Assembly: GCF_030653815.1 (NCBI RefSeq)
Contig: NZ_JAURYQ010000036.1
Coordinates: 248,001-312,000, forward strand
Direction: 5' to 3'
Length of the DNA: 64,000 nt
Origin: Rhodoferax sp.
GTDB taxonomy: Bacteria > Pseudomonadota > Gammaproteobacteria > Burkholderiales > Burkholderiaceae_C
Below the pieces are notes generated by a model that worked only from the letters and a program-made list of their open reading frames with translations, was not told where the DNA came from and did no database searches. This document shows, piece after piece, positions 1 through 7,925 of the stretch. The translations under genes were made by a program, and so were the position numbers. The stretch's first letter is position 1. Each line of letters opens with the position of its first letter.

Positions 1-708
1 GTTGAGCGCGCCCATGGCCAGCTTGAAACCCTGACCCTGCTCACCCAGCAGGCAAACAGGCTCCAGCACCACATCGTCAAAATACAGTTCCAGGTGCGGT
101 GTGCCGCGCAAGCCCATCATCTTCTGGTCCTTGCCAAGGGTGAAGCCGGGCAGGCCTTTGTCGACCATGAACATCGAGATTTCCTTGTCGCCGGTCTTGG
201 CCGACACCAGATAGAAATCGCTCCACTCGCCGTCGCTGATAAAGCACTTGCTGCCATTGAGCACCCAGCCCGCATCGGTCTTGCGGGCGGTCGTCTTGAT
301 ACCCGCCGCATCGGAACCCGCCCCGGCTTCGGTGATGGCAATCGAGCAGGTGCGCGCACCTTGCACGGTGGGTTTGAGCCAGCGATCCACTTGCGCCCCC
401 TTGCATTCCAGCAGGGGCTCATAGACATTGCCAAAGGCGCGGCGGATCAGATAGTCGGAGGTATGGCCAAACTGTTCCTCGCAAATGATGCGGTCCAGCG
501 CAGTCAAACCGCCACCGCCGAGTTCTGCCGGCATGTTCAAGGCGTACAAGCCCAGTTCTTTCGACTTGTTGAAAACAGCCAGCGCTTTTTCTTTGGCCAG
601 AAAGCCTTGCTCCTCCAACGCATCTTCCAGGGGATGCAGTTCTTCGGCGATGAAGCGACGCAGGGTGTCGATCATCATTTTTTGTTCGTCGTTGAGTGAA
701 AAGTCCAT
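1..708 (-). CDS. acyl-CoA dehydrogenase, 3' end outside window
   Basis: FAD-dependent acyl-CoA dehydrogenase, which would introduce an alpha,beta double bond into an acyl-CoA and pass electrons to ETF. The first 236 codons are visible. They open with the helical N-terminal domain (MDFSLNDEQKMMIDTLRRF) and reach the flavin-binding signature AITEAGAGSDAAG near residues 125-136, followed by the beta-domain (KCFISDGEWSD, MMGLRGTPH). The ATG at 708 follows an AGGA-type ribosome site. It lies downstream of the MocA-family gene on the same strand, separated by a REP-like palindrome, so the two may be co-transcribed. The neighbourhood of importers and an HMG-CoA-lyase-type enzyme suggests a role in degrading a cyclic or branched acyl-CoA. 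The substrate cannot be read from the sequence. The C-terminal domain with the catalytic Glu is off-window. Confidence 0.9.
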   Translation of the reverse strand, partial: MDFSLNDEQKMMIDTLRRFIAEELHPLEDALEEQGFLAKEKALAVFNKSKELGLYALNMPAELGGGGLTALDRIICEEQFGHTSDYLIRRAFGNVYEPLLECKGAQVDRWLKPTVQGARTCSIAITEAGAGSDAAGIKTTARKTDAGWVLNGSKCFISDGEWSDFYLVSAKTGDKEISMFMVDKGLPGFTLGKDQKMMGLRGTPHLELYFDDVVLEPVCLLGEQGQGFKLAMGALN

Positions 709-741
709 GGCGGTGTTTCCTGTTGGTTTCTGATACTTTGC

Positions 742-777
742 GGGTCAGACCACTCGCGTAGCGACGTGCTCTGACCC
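742..777. repeat. REP-like 36-bp palindrome, copy 1
   Basis: The arms GGGTCAGA and TCTGACCC pair perfectly over 8 bp. They enclose an inner stem (CAC/GTG, then TCGC/GCGA on the opposite strand) with a 3-nt loop. Three other copies of the same length lie at 23136, 23190 and 44426. This copy overlaps the end of the MocA-family gene and provides its stop codon. The flank GCAAAG on the other strand is shared with copy 3, so the repeat unit extends slightly beyond the palindrome. Confidence 0.85.
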
Positions 778-1827
778 CAACTGACTAAGATGAATGGTCT
801 GACCGGACTTGGCCGCGTCGGCAATGGCTTCGGTGACGCGCAGGTTCTGCAGGCCGTCAAAGGCGCTGACCAGGGGCTCGGCCTCACCCCGAATGACCGC
901 ACCAAAGTGTTCCAGTTGATGTTTCAAAGGGTCGTCACGCACCATGCCGACCACACCGACCTCAAAGGCTTTCCACCAGGAGCGGTCTTCCAGGCGGGGG
1001 TAGGTCTTGAGGCGCATGGTGGGCACCGACAGGCTGCCGTTGGTGCCGGTGATGACGTAGCAGTCTTCATCGTCATAGCTGGCATAAGCCTTGTTCTCTT
1101 GCGATGTCTGCTCCCAACTGCGCGCGCAGGCCGCGGTATCGGACAGCATGAACGTGCCCAGCACGCCGCTGGCAAAACGCAGGTTGATCGCCACCGTGTC
1201 TTCCACCGCAAAGCCGCGCGTGGCGTGGCTGGCAAAGGCCTGTACCGCCACAATGTCGCCGCACAGCATGCGCAGGTTGTGCACCTCATGAATCATGTTG
1301 ATCAGGATCGGGCCCGCGCCCGGTTCACGCCGCCAGGGGGCGCCCTCAAAATAGGTATCCGGCTTGAAAAACGTGGCGCTGCCCATGACGGCGACCAGTT
1401 GACCCAGTTGGCCGGAATCCACCACCTCTTGGGCTTTGCGCATGATGGGGCTATGGGCGCGGTGGTGTCCGATCAGCACCCTGGCACCCGTGGCATTCAC
1501 CGCATTCAATAGCTGTTCGCCTTGCGCGACGGTGGTGGCCATCGGCTTTTCCAGCAGGATCGGCAGCCCGGCCTCCATACACAGCAGCGCTTGTGGCACA
1601 TGCAGGTGGTTGGGGGTGGCCAGCAGCACGCCATCAGGGCGGTCCGCCGCCAGCAAGTCTTCCAGCGAGGCAAACAGCGGAACGTTCGCCGCCCTGGCAA
1701 CCGCGACCGCGGCCGGGGACGGGTCAACAATCGCGCTCAGCGTGCAGCTGGGGCTGCGTTGTGCCACGGCCATGTGGACCTGGCCGATGGTTCCAGCGCC
1801 AGCAATGGCAATACGGGTTGGGGTCAT
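745..1827 (-). CDS. Gfo/Idh/MocA family NAD(P)-dependent oxidoreductase
   Basis: This 360-residue protein has an N-terminal Rossmann fold (IAIAGAGTIGQVHMA, residues 6-20) and the family motif LLEKPMATT near residue 95. The C-terminal alpha/beta substrate domain includes the GPILINMIHEVHNLR segment, which carries the conserved His region. Such enzymes oxidise or reduce hydroxyl groups on sugars, inositols and related polyols with NAD(P). Beside AroE-like genes it could act on a cyclitol-like acid, but that is an inference. The last 10-11 residues (GSEHVATRVV) and the stop codon are read out of a REP-like palindrome, so the native C-terminus was probably altered by repeat insertion. It is followed by the acyl-CoA dehydrogenase on the same strand. 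Confidence 0.85.
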   Translation of the reverse strand: MTPTRIAIAGAGTIGQVHMAVAQRSPSCTLSAIVDPSPAAVAVARAANVPLFASLEDLLAADRPDGVLLATPNHLHVPQALLCMEAGLPILLEKPMATTVAQGEQLLNAVNATGARVLIGHHRAHSPIMRKAQEVVDSGQLGQLVAVMGSATFFKPDTYFEGAPWRREPGAGPILINMIHEVHNLRMLCGDIVAVQAFASHATRGFAVEDTVAINLRFASGVLGTFMLSDTAACARSWEQTSQENKAYASYDDEDCYVITGTNGSLSVPTMRLKTYPRLEDRSWWKAFEVGVVGMVRDDPLKHQLEHFGAVIRGEAEPLVSAFDGLQNLRVTEAIADAAKSGQTIHLSQLGSEHVATRVV

Positions 1828-1908
1828 GCGTGTGCCTCTCGTTTTGAAGGCTGCAATGTACTGTGAGCATTAATAAATACAATGCATCCAAGTTGACATT
1901 GACAATTT

Positions 1909-1928
1909 ACCAATGATGAACAATTGGT
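1909..1928. promoter_or_regulatory. inverted repeat upstream of the MocA-family gene
   Basis: ACCAAT, eight bases, then ATTGGT form an inverted repeat about 80 bp upstream of the leftward MocA-family start. On the same strand a weak -35/-10 pair (TTGTCA, 17 bp, TTGTAT) lies between the repeat and the gene. This is a plausible operator-plus-promoter layout. The cognate regulator is unknown. It could be the adjacent IclR protein, although its better candidate site (2843-2875) has a different sequence. Confidence 0.35.
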
Positions 1929-1990
1929 GAGAAATAATCCGCCAATGCCCCGGTGGGGTCCGGCATGGCCCACGTGCCAAAAAGGCGCGA

Positions 1991-2788
1991 TCAGATCAGG
2001 TTGCGCATGGCCCGCGAGGTTTCCATCAGTACCGGCAGCACGCGCGACACCGCGTCTTCACTGCTTTCATGCCCCATCGGCATCGTCACGTTGAGTGCGC
2101 CCACCAAGTCACCTTTGCGGTCAATCAGGGGCACGGCCACCCCGCGATAGGTCAATTCGAGCTGCTGCTCAGAGATCGCCCAGCCGCGCTGGCGGATGCG
2201 CGCCAACTCAAGGCGCAGGCGGTCCTTGTTGTTGATGGTGTAGCTGGTGTAGGCCTTGAGTTCATGGTGGGCCAGCCAGTTTTCCAGCCATTCGGGGTCG
2301 CGCATGGCCAGCATCAGCATGCCGGCGGCGGTGACCTGCGCCTGCACGCGCGAGCCCAACACCACACCGGTGTTCATGCTGCGGGTGGAGCCGTTGCGGG
2401 CGATGTACACCACGTCATCGCCGTCCATCACACTCACGTAGGCGATCTCCTGCGTGCCGGACGTGACCCGTTGCAAAAAAGGCTGCACAATGCGCGGCAG
2501 TCGGGCCGATTCCAGGTACGACTGGCCCAGCCGCAACACTCGGGGCGTGAGCCAGAACATCTTGCCGTCGGTGGCCACGTAACCCAGGTAGGCCAGCGTC
2601 AGCAGGTAGCGCCGCGCCGCGGTGCGCGTCATGTCGCAGCGAACGCCAGCCTGGCTGGCCGTCATGCGCGGGTTGGCGTCGTCGAAGGCTTCGATGATGG
2701 ACAGGCCTTTTTCCAGGCCAGCGATCCAGTCACGTTTGTCCAGTGTGGCGCCAGGGCTCACTTTGGTGGATGAAACAAGGCTTGTCAT
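1991..2788 (-). CDS. IclR-family transcriptional regulator (PcaR/PobR type)
   Basis: This 265-residue protein has an N-terminal winged helix-turn-helix (GLSIIEAFDDANPRMTASQ through RTAARRYLLTL) and a C-terminal effector domain typical of IclR proteins that regulate aromatic and shikimate-type acid catabolism. The ATG at 2788 is chosen because ATGGAG lies 8 bases upstream; a TTG at 2815 would add nine residues. The gene is divergent from the first AroE-like gene, and a 12-bp direct repeat in between fits an IclR site. It probably controls the aroE-like/tctCBA operon in response to an imported cyclic acid. The effector cannot be deduced. Confidence 0.88.
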   Translation of the reverse strand: MTSLVSSTKVSPGATLDKRDWIAGLEKGLSIIEAFDDANPRMTASQAGVRCDMTRTAARRYLLTLAYLGYVATDGKMFWLTPRVLRLGQSYLESARLPRIVQPFLQRVTSGTQEIAYVSVMDGDDVVYIARNGSTRSMNTGVVLGSRVQAQVTAAGMLMLAMRDPEWLENWLAHHELKAYTSYTINNKDRLRLELARIRQRGWAISEQQLELTYRGVAVPLIDRKGDLVGALNVTMPMGHESSEDAVSRVLPVLMETSRAMRNLI

Positions 2789-2842
2789 GCGGTTGACTCC
2801 ATTGAATGGCGACAAAATGAGCTAAGTACTTACCCGTGTTGC

Positions 2843-2875
2843 GTTCGTTTATCGTTTATAAAAGTTCATTTATCG
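2843..2875. promoter_or_regulatory. direct repeat, candidate IclR operator in divergent promoter
   Basis: GTTCGTTTATCG (2843-2854) and GTTCATTTATCG (2864-2875) match at 11 of 12 positions and start 21 bp apart, two helical turns. They lie in the 155-bp space between the iclR-type gene and the first aroE-like gene. PcaU/PobR-type IclR proteins bind repeated 10-bp elements, so this is the natural operator candidate. It also contains AT-rich -10-like sequence (TTTATAAAA). Confidence 0.5.
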
Positions 2876-2943
2876 CACAAATGGCAAAAAATTTACCTTT
2901 TAAAGTGCTTCTTAATGGCTAAAGTCCGGTCAGAAACAAGATT

Positions 2944-3903
2944 ATGAACGATCAACGCATCAATTCTCTCGTCAAAGCGGCATCCATGCCGCCAGTCCAT
3001 GGCGACACCGATGTCTATCTGATTTTGGGTGATCCCATCGAGCAGGTATTGGCGCCCGAGATATTTAATCCGCTCTTCGCCCGCTTTGGCAACGACGCCT
3101 TGCTGGTGCCGGTTCAAGTGGCCCCGCAGCATCTGCTCGCTTTTGTCAAGGCGGCTTTTCTGGCGAAAAACATCAAGGGCATGTGGGTGACGATTCCGCA
3201 CAAGGTGTCGGTCATGGACGTGCTTGACCGCAGCAGCGATCTGGCCCATTTGGCGGGTGCCGTCAATGCCATCCGACGCCATGTCGACGGCACACTCGAA
3301 GGTGGTTTGTTTGATGGCGAGGGCTTTATCCGTTCACTGGATTACTTTGGCATCCCTTACGCTGGCAAAAAAATATTAATTTTGGGTGCCGGTGGCGCCG
3401 CCGCCGCCATTGGGGCCTCTTTGGTGCAGCCTCGCGCCACGGGGTGCGCCACTGAAGTGGCCTTGTTTGACCCCACCCCCGGCAAAGCGGCCGAAGTGGC
3501 TGCCCGGCTGCAGCTTGCCAACACCGCGCGGGTTGCGGCGCTCAGCAGCAGCGCGCCAGAGGGTTTTGATCTCGTGGTCAATGCCTCGCCCCTGGGTCTG
3601 AAGATGACCGACCCGCTGCCCTGCGATGTGGACCGTTTGGACCCCGGCGCGGCGCTGGTGGACATTGTGATGAAAAACTACCCCACGCCCGTGCTGCGTG
3701 CGGCACGCGCACGCGGCCTGCACGCCGAGCCGGGCTTTGAGATGCTGATTCAGCAAGCGCATCTGTACATGGATTTTTTTGGCTTCCATGACATCGCCGC
3801 TGCCCTGCGCCAGGATACCTGTACGATTCGCCAGCAAATTTGCCCGCAAGCGCTGCTAAACGAGAGCGCAGAGACTGGTCAAGAATTTTTCGTAACCCCG
3901 TGA
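2944..3903 (+). CDS. shikimate dehydrogenase-like oxidoreductase, paralog 1
   Basis: This 319-residue AroE-superfamily protein has an N-terminal substrate domain and a C-terminal NAD(P) domain (ILGAGGAAAAIGASL). By alignment from memory to E. coli AroE, it keeps the catalytic Lys (TIPHK, K87), Asn (GAVNAI, N108), Asp (LFDGEGF, D124) and the late Gln (MLIQQAH). The two serines that hold the substrate carboxylate are replaced by Val35 and Ala37 (PIEQVLAP instead of the SxSP pattern), and the usual N-T before the Asp is L-F. It is therefore unlikely to be the biosynthetic enzyme and may act on a related hydroxy acid. It is the first gene of a rightward run ahead of tctCBA. A ~40-residue tail after the AroE core is unusual. 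Confidence 0.85.
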   Translation: MNDQRINSLVKAASMPPVHGDTDVYLILGDPIEQVLAPEIFNPLFARFGNDALLVPVQVAPQHLLAFVKAAFLAKNIKGMWVTIPHKVSVMDVLDRSSDLAHLAGAVNAIRRHVDGTLEGGLFDGEGFIRSLDYFGIPYAGKKILILGAGGAAAAIGASLVQPRATGCATEVALFDPTPGKAAEVAARLQLANTARVAALSSSAPEGFDLVVNASPLGLKMTDPLPCDVDRLDPGAALVDIVMKNYPTPVLRAARARGLHAEPGFEMLIQQAHLYMDFFGFHDIAAALRQDTCTIRQQICPQALLNESAETGQEFFVTP

Positions 3904-3941
3904 GCACCCGCCCACATTTTTTTAACTGAAGGAGACTCCCC

Positions 3942-4931
3942 ATGAATGTTCGCCGTCAATTGCTGGGTGCTGCTGCCCTGGCCTTCATCTCAACCCTGGG
4001 CAACGCCCAAACTTTCCCCGACCGTGAACTCTCCGGCATCATCCAGTGGGGCGCAGGCGGTGCCACGGACGTGGTGGCGCGCTCGCTGGTGCCGCTGGCT
4101 GAAGAAGCCCTGGGCAAGAAAATCGTGCTGCAAAACAAGGCCGGTGGTGTCGGTGCCATTGCCACCAACTTTGTCAACCAGCAAGCCTCGGATGGCTACA
4201 CGCTGCTGATTGGCGCCGAGAATCCACAGATTCACCCCATCCTGGGCATCAGCGACCTGGACTATTCCAAGTTTTACCCGGTCAACATCATTGGCCGCGG
4301 CAACGTGTATGTGGTGACCACGGTTGATAAACCTTGGAAGACGTTCAAGGACTTGTTGAATGACGTGCAGGCCAACCCCGGCAAGATCAAACAGGGCGCC
4401 ACCGGAACCGGCGGCCTGCCGTTCACAGTGAGCTCCATGATCTCGACCGTGGCCAAGTTCCCGACCACTTCCGTGCCCTTTGCCGGTGACGGCCCTGGTG
4501 TGACTGCACTGCTGGGTGGCCACGTGGACTTCATGTTTGTCGGTGTCGGCGCCGCAGCCGAGCACATCAAGGCCGGTCGTCTCAAGGCCCTGGCTGCCAT
4601 CAGTGCCGAGCCCTTCGAAGGCGTGCCGCCCATTACCAACGACCTGCCCGGCATCGCCAAATACCTGCCCTGGGGCCCGTTCTACGGCGTCTTTGTGAAA
4701 AAAGACGTGCCTGATGCGGCAAAAGCCAAACTGGTCAGCGCCTTCAAGACCGCCGCCAACGACCCCAAGTTCGCTGCTTTCATGAAAGACCGAGGCAACG
4801 TGATGATGAACATCTCCGGTGCCGAGGCCGACGCCTTCCTGAAGAAATGGCAGTCGGTGACCTCCTGGACCTATCAGGAAGTTGGCGTCGCCAAGGTTGA
4901 TCCGGCGAGCCTGGGCATTGCCAAGCCTTGA
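3942..4931 (+). CDS. tripartite tricarboxylate transporter substrate-binding protein (TctC/Bug family)
   Basis: This 329-residue periplasmic binding protein has a Sec signal peptide (MNVRRQLLGAAALAFISTLG, cleavage after GNAQ). The Bug-family fold is marked by the IIQWGAGGATDVVARS ligand loop near residues 30-45 and a second loop GATGTGGLPF. It delivers an organic anion to the TctA/TctB membrane pair encoded just downstream. A strong AAGGAGA ribosome site precedes the ATG. Binding proteins of this family capture small carboxylates. Here the flanking AroE-like and PcaB-like genes suggest a cyclic carboxylate. Confidence 0.93.
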   Translation: MNVRRQLLGAAALAFISTLGNAQTFPDRELSGIIQWGAGGATDVVARSLVPLAEEALGKKIVLQNKAGGVGAIATNFVNQQASDGYTLLIGAENPQIHPILGISDLDYSKFYPVNIIGRGNVYVVTTVDKPWKTFKDLLNDVQANPGKIKQGATGTGGLPFTVSSMISTVAKFPTTSVPFAGDGPGVTALLGGHVDFMFVGVGAAAEHIKAGRLKALAAISAEPFEGVPPITNDLPGIAKYLPWGPFYGVFVKKDVPDAAKAKLVSAFKTAANDPKFAAFMKDRGNVMMNISGAEADAFLKKWQSVTSWTYQEVGVAKVDPASLGIAKP

Positions 4932-4996
4932 GTCTGTGACACCGGGCAGGCAGCGCGCCTGCCCGGCCGGGCCAGATAACGACAACAGGAGACACC

Positions 4997-5497
4997 ATGC
5001 ACACAAGCCGTCGCCGACTCCCGGGTGAGTTGGTTTTTTCCATGCTGCTGATCGTCTTCAGCTTGTTCATGCTGTGGCAGGCCTACAGTATCTCGAAGTT
5101 CGAATCGTTCACTTCGGCCGGGGCGTTTCCCATGTTTGCGGCGGTGGTGATGTTGCTTTCAGGTTTGAAGGCAGCAACTGAAACCGTCAGGTTGACACCG
5201 CTGCCGGGTGCCGATGGCGAATCGGCCTGGCGCCAGTTTGTGCGCCAGTTGACACCGGGCATGCTGGTGCAGTTTGTGCTGGCCATTGCGGCTTACATGT
5301 TCATGCTGGAACGTCTGGGTTTTGTCATCTCGTCCTACTTGTTTCTGGTGATTTCCATGCGGCTGCTGGGCAGCCGCAAATGGGTGCTCAATATCTGGGT
5401 AAGCGCCTTGAGCCTGGCGCTGGTCTATCTGGTGTTCAAGACGATTTTTTCAGTGGTGCTGCCCGCGGGCACGCTGCTTGCGGGGCTGGTCAAATGA
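4997..5497 (+). CDS. tctB: tripartite tricarboxylate transporter small membrane subunit (TctB)
   Basis: This 166-residue protein has four predicted hydrophobic segments (LVFSMLLIVFSLFMLWQAY, AFPMFAAVVMLLSG, LVQFVLAIAAYMFMLERLGF, and the C-terminal LSLALVYLVFKTIFSVVLP). The length and pattern are those of TctB/DUF1468 proteins. It partners with the large permease TctA, whose start codon overlaps its stop codon (ATGA at 5494). The ATG at 4997 follows ACAGGAGACACC. Confidence 0.88.
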   Translation: MHTSRRRLPGELVFSMLLIVFSLFMLWQAYSISKFESFTSAGAFPMFAAVVMLLSGLKAATETVRLTPLPGADGESAWRQFVRQLTPGMLVQFVLAIAAYMFMLERLGFVISSYLFLVISMRLLGSRKWVLNIWVSALSLALVYLVFKTIFSVVLPAGTLLAGLVK

Positions 5498-6993
5498 ATG
5501 AAGCGCTGGGTTATTTTTTCATGTCCTGGGTCGACCCCAGCTTGCTGGGCCTGATTGCGGCCGGCACCTTTGCCGGTATTTACATTGGCGCCATTCCCGG
5601 TTTGTCGGTCACCATGGCGGTGTCGATCCTGATCTCGTTCACTTTCAAATGGGACATCAATTCGGCGCTGGCGGTGATTGCCGGTATTTATCTGGGTGGC
5701 GTTTATGGTGGATCACGCAGTGCCATTTTGCTCAACATTCCCGGTGCACCTTCGGCCATTGCCTCCGGGCTGGACGGTTATCCGCTGGCCAAACGGGGTG
5801 AGGCTGGAACGGCCATTGGTTTAACCACTATTGTTTCGGTCTTCGGCGGCTTTGTAGGCATTTTGGTTCTTGCCATTGCAGCGCCCGCGGTAGCGACATT
5901 GGCGCTCAAATTTGCGCCCCGTGATTATTTAATGCTGGCCATCTGGGGCATTTTGCTGGTGGGTAGCTTGTCCGGTGGTTCACTCGCCAAAGGCATCTTT
6001 GCGGGTGCGTTTGGGGTGTTGATTGGATCGGTCGGCCTGGACCCGATGACGGCCGAGCCCCGCTTTACTTTTGGCAGCTTGCAGTTGACGGCTGGCATTT
6101 CGTATGTCGCCGCCATGATCGGCTTCTTCGGCGTGGCCGAAGTGCTGGTGCAGTTGCACGAAATGCACCTTAAAGCCGTCAAACAGAATGTTTCCAAAAT
6201 ATTGCCGTCATGGAGCTTGCTTAAAAAATATTTGCCACTGGCGACCCGCACCTCGGGCATTGGCGTGGTGGTGGGTGCCCTGCCTGGTGCGGGTGGCGAC
6301 ATTGCCGCGCTGATGGCTTATGACCATGCCAAGCGCACCGTCAAGAATCCTTCACGCCCCTTTGGTGAAGGCGCTTATGAAGGCCTGGTGGCGCCTGAGT
6401 CGGCCAACAATGCGGCGGTGCCCGGCGCATACATTCCGATGATGACGCTGGGCATTCCGGGCGATGCGGTCACCGCCGTGATCATTGGGGCCATGTACAT
6501 CCACGGCCTCAAGCCTGGCCCCATGCTGATGATGGAAACCCCGCACTTGTTCTGGTTCCAGGTGGGCGCCCTGACGCTGGCCAATTGTTTCCTGTTGGTG
6601 TTTGGCCTGACCGGCATCAAGATTTTTGCCAAGATCGTGGAAACGCCCAAGCCGCTGTTGTTGCCACTCATTCTGATGTTGTCGGCAGTGGGCGCTTATG
6701 CCATCAACAACAACCCCGCTGACGTGTACTGGATGCTGGGCTTTGGTGTGGTGGGTTACGTTTTCAAGATGTATGGCTTTCAGGTCGGCCCCATCATTCT
6801 GGGCATGATTCTGGGCCCGCTGATGGACTCGTCCTACCGCCAGGCCATGATCTCGGCCGAGGGCAACGTGGGCCAGTTTGCCGGTGAGTTTTTCAGCTCG
6901 CCTTTGTCGGCCATCATCCTGGCCGCGCTGACATTCACGATCGTGAGTCAAACCGCCTGGTGGCAGCGTTTGAGGGGCCGCACATCGGCATAA
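5494..6993 (+). CDS. tctA: tripartite tricarboxylate transporter large permease (TctA)
   Basis: This 499-residue integral membrane protein has roughly 11-12 hydrophobic segments. It carries TctA-family motifs such as GAIPGLSVTMAVSI (residues 30-45), the GGVYGGSRSAILLNIPGAP loop and GALPGAGGDIAALMAYDHAK in the second repeat. It forms the ion-coupled channel of the importer. The ATG at 5494 overlaps the tctB stop by four bases, indicating translational coupling; the frame stays open further upstream but has no better start. Confidence 0.93.
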   Translation: MNEALGYFFMSWVDPSLLGLIAAGTFAGIYIGAIPGLSVTMAVSILISFTFKWDINSALAVIAGIYLGGVYGGSRSAILLNIPGAPSAIASGLDGYPLAKRGEAGTAIGLTTIVSVFGGFVGILVLAIAAPAVATLALKFAPRDYLMLAIWGILLVGSLSGGSLAKGIFAGAFGVLIGSVGLDPMTAEPRFTFGSLQLTAGISYVAAMIGFFGVAEVLVQLHEMHLKAVKQNVSKILPSWSLLKKYLPLATRTSGIGVVVGALPGAGGDIAALMAYDHAKRTVKNPSRPFGEGAYEGLVAPESANNAAVPGAYIPMMTLGIPGDAVTAVIIGAMYIHGLKPGPMLMMETPHLFWFQVGALTLANCFLLVFGLTGIKIFAKIVETPKPLLLPLILMLSAVGAYAINNNPADVYWMLGFGVVGYVFKMYGFQVGPIILGMILGPLMDSSYRQAMISAEGNVGQFAGEFFSSPLSAIILAALTFTIVSQTAWWQRLRGRTSA

Positions 6994-7023
6994 TGGCTGT
7001 GATTCATTTTTGAGGAGCACCAC

Positions 7024-7920
7024 ATGACGGCAGCCACCCTGATCACACCCGGCAGCGACCGCGAGCACATCGTCGAAGGCGACAACCCGCTGGGTCTGGA
7101 AGGCATCGAGTTCATCGAGTTCGCCACCGCCAAGCCACAAGCGCTGGGCCAGGTGCTGGAAACCATGGGTTTCAAACCGGTCGCCCGGCACCGCTCGCGC
7201 GAGGTGCTGCTGTACCGCCAGGGTGGCCTCAACATCATCGTCAACGCCCACGCCAAGGGTTCGCCGCTGAGCGACAAGCCGCTCATATCGGCCATGGCCC
7301 TGCGCGTGCGCGATGCCGCCGCGGCCTACCACCGCGCGCTGGAGCGGGGCGCCTGGGGCGTGCCGACCCATGTGGAGGTGATGGAGCTCAACATTCCGGC
7401 CATTCACGGGGTGGGCACCAGCCGCATTTATTTTGTCGACCGGCACCAGCAGTTCTCGATCTACGACGTCGATTTCACACCCATTCCGGGCGTTGACCAG
7501 CATCCGCCGGCCACCGCCGGGCTGCATTTTTTTGGCATCGTGCAATACATCGGCAATGACCGCTCGGAGGACTGGACCGAGTTTTACCGTGAGCTGTTGG
7601 GTTTCAGCGCGCTGGCACCTGAACAACGCTTTGGCATCCTGCCCAAAGGTCGCATTTTGCGCAGTCCCTGCCCGCCGGAGTCGCGTTTTTACATTCAGTT
7701 GATTGAGCCCGAAGCCGGCGTGCTGGATGTGGAGGACGATGAAGGCCTGCACCGCATGGGACTGGGCAGCGCCGACGTGCTGGCCACGGTGTCCGAGCTG
7801 AGCCGGCGCGGCGTCGAGTTTGTCTCCTCGCCCAGTGTGCAAACCAGTGCGCGCGGCGCCCTCAGCAAAACCTGGCTGGGCAGTGTCAGCTTTGAGATTG
7901 TTCATGATGTGCGCGGCTGA
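7024..7920 (+). CDS. VOC-family dioxygenase-like protein (HPPD-like, C-terminal half of QuiC type)
   Basis: This 298-residue protein has two vicinal-oxygen-chelate modules and resembles 4-hydroxyphenylpyruvate dioxygenases and the HPPD-like C-terminal half of Pseudomonas QuiC. The likely Fe(II) ligands are kept: His in GLHFFGIVQ (about residue 169), His in GLHRMGLG (about 243) and Glu near the C-terminus in GSVSFEIVH. The start follows a GAGGAG site. In two-domain QuiC the equivalent module is fused behind a dehydroshikimate-dehydratase TIM barrel. Here it is a free protein, and the TIM-barrel gene comes second, six bases downstream. It could be the catalytically competent member of the pair. 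Substrate unknown. Confidence 0.75.
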   Translation: MTAATLITPGSDREHIVEGDNPLGLEGIEFIEFATAKPQALGQVLETMGFKPVARHRSREVLLYRQGGLNIIVNAHAKGSPLSDKPLISAMALRVRDAAAAYHRALERGAWGVPTHVEVMELNIPAIHGVGTSRIYFVDRHQQFSIYDVDFTPIPGVDQHPPATAGLHFFGIVQYIGNDRSEDWTEFYRELLGFSALAPEQRFGILPKGRILRSPCPPESRFYIQLIEPEAGVLDVEDDEGLHRMGLGSADVLATVSELSRRGVEFVSSPSVQTSARGALSKTWLGSVSFEIVHDVRG

Positions 7921-7925
7921 CTGAC

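Noticed and set aside
2944..3903. Annotation as biosynthetic aroE
   Set aside because: The substrate serines are absent, and it sits in a regulated transport operon rather than with housekeeping genes.
6352..7905. Long open frame antisense to tctA and the VOC gene
   Set aside because: It crosses two well-supported genes and has shadow composition.
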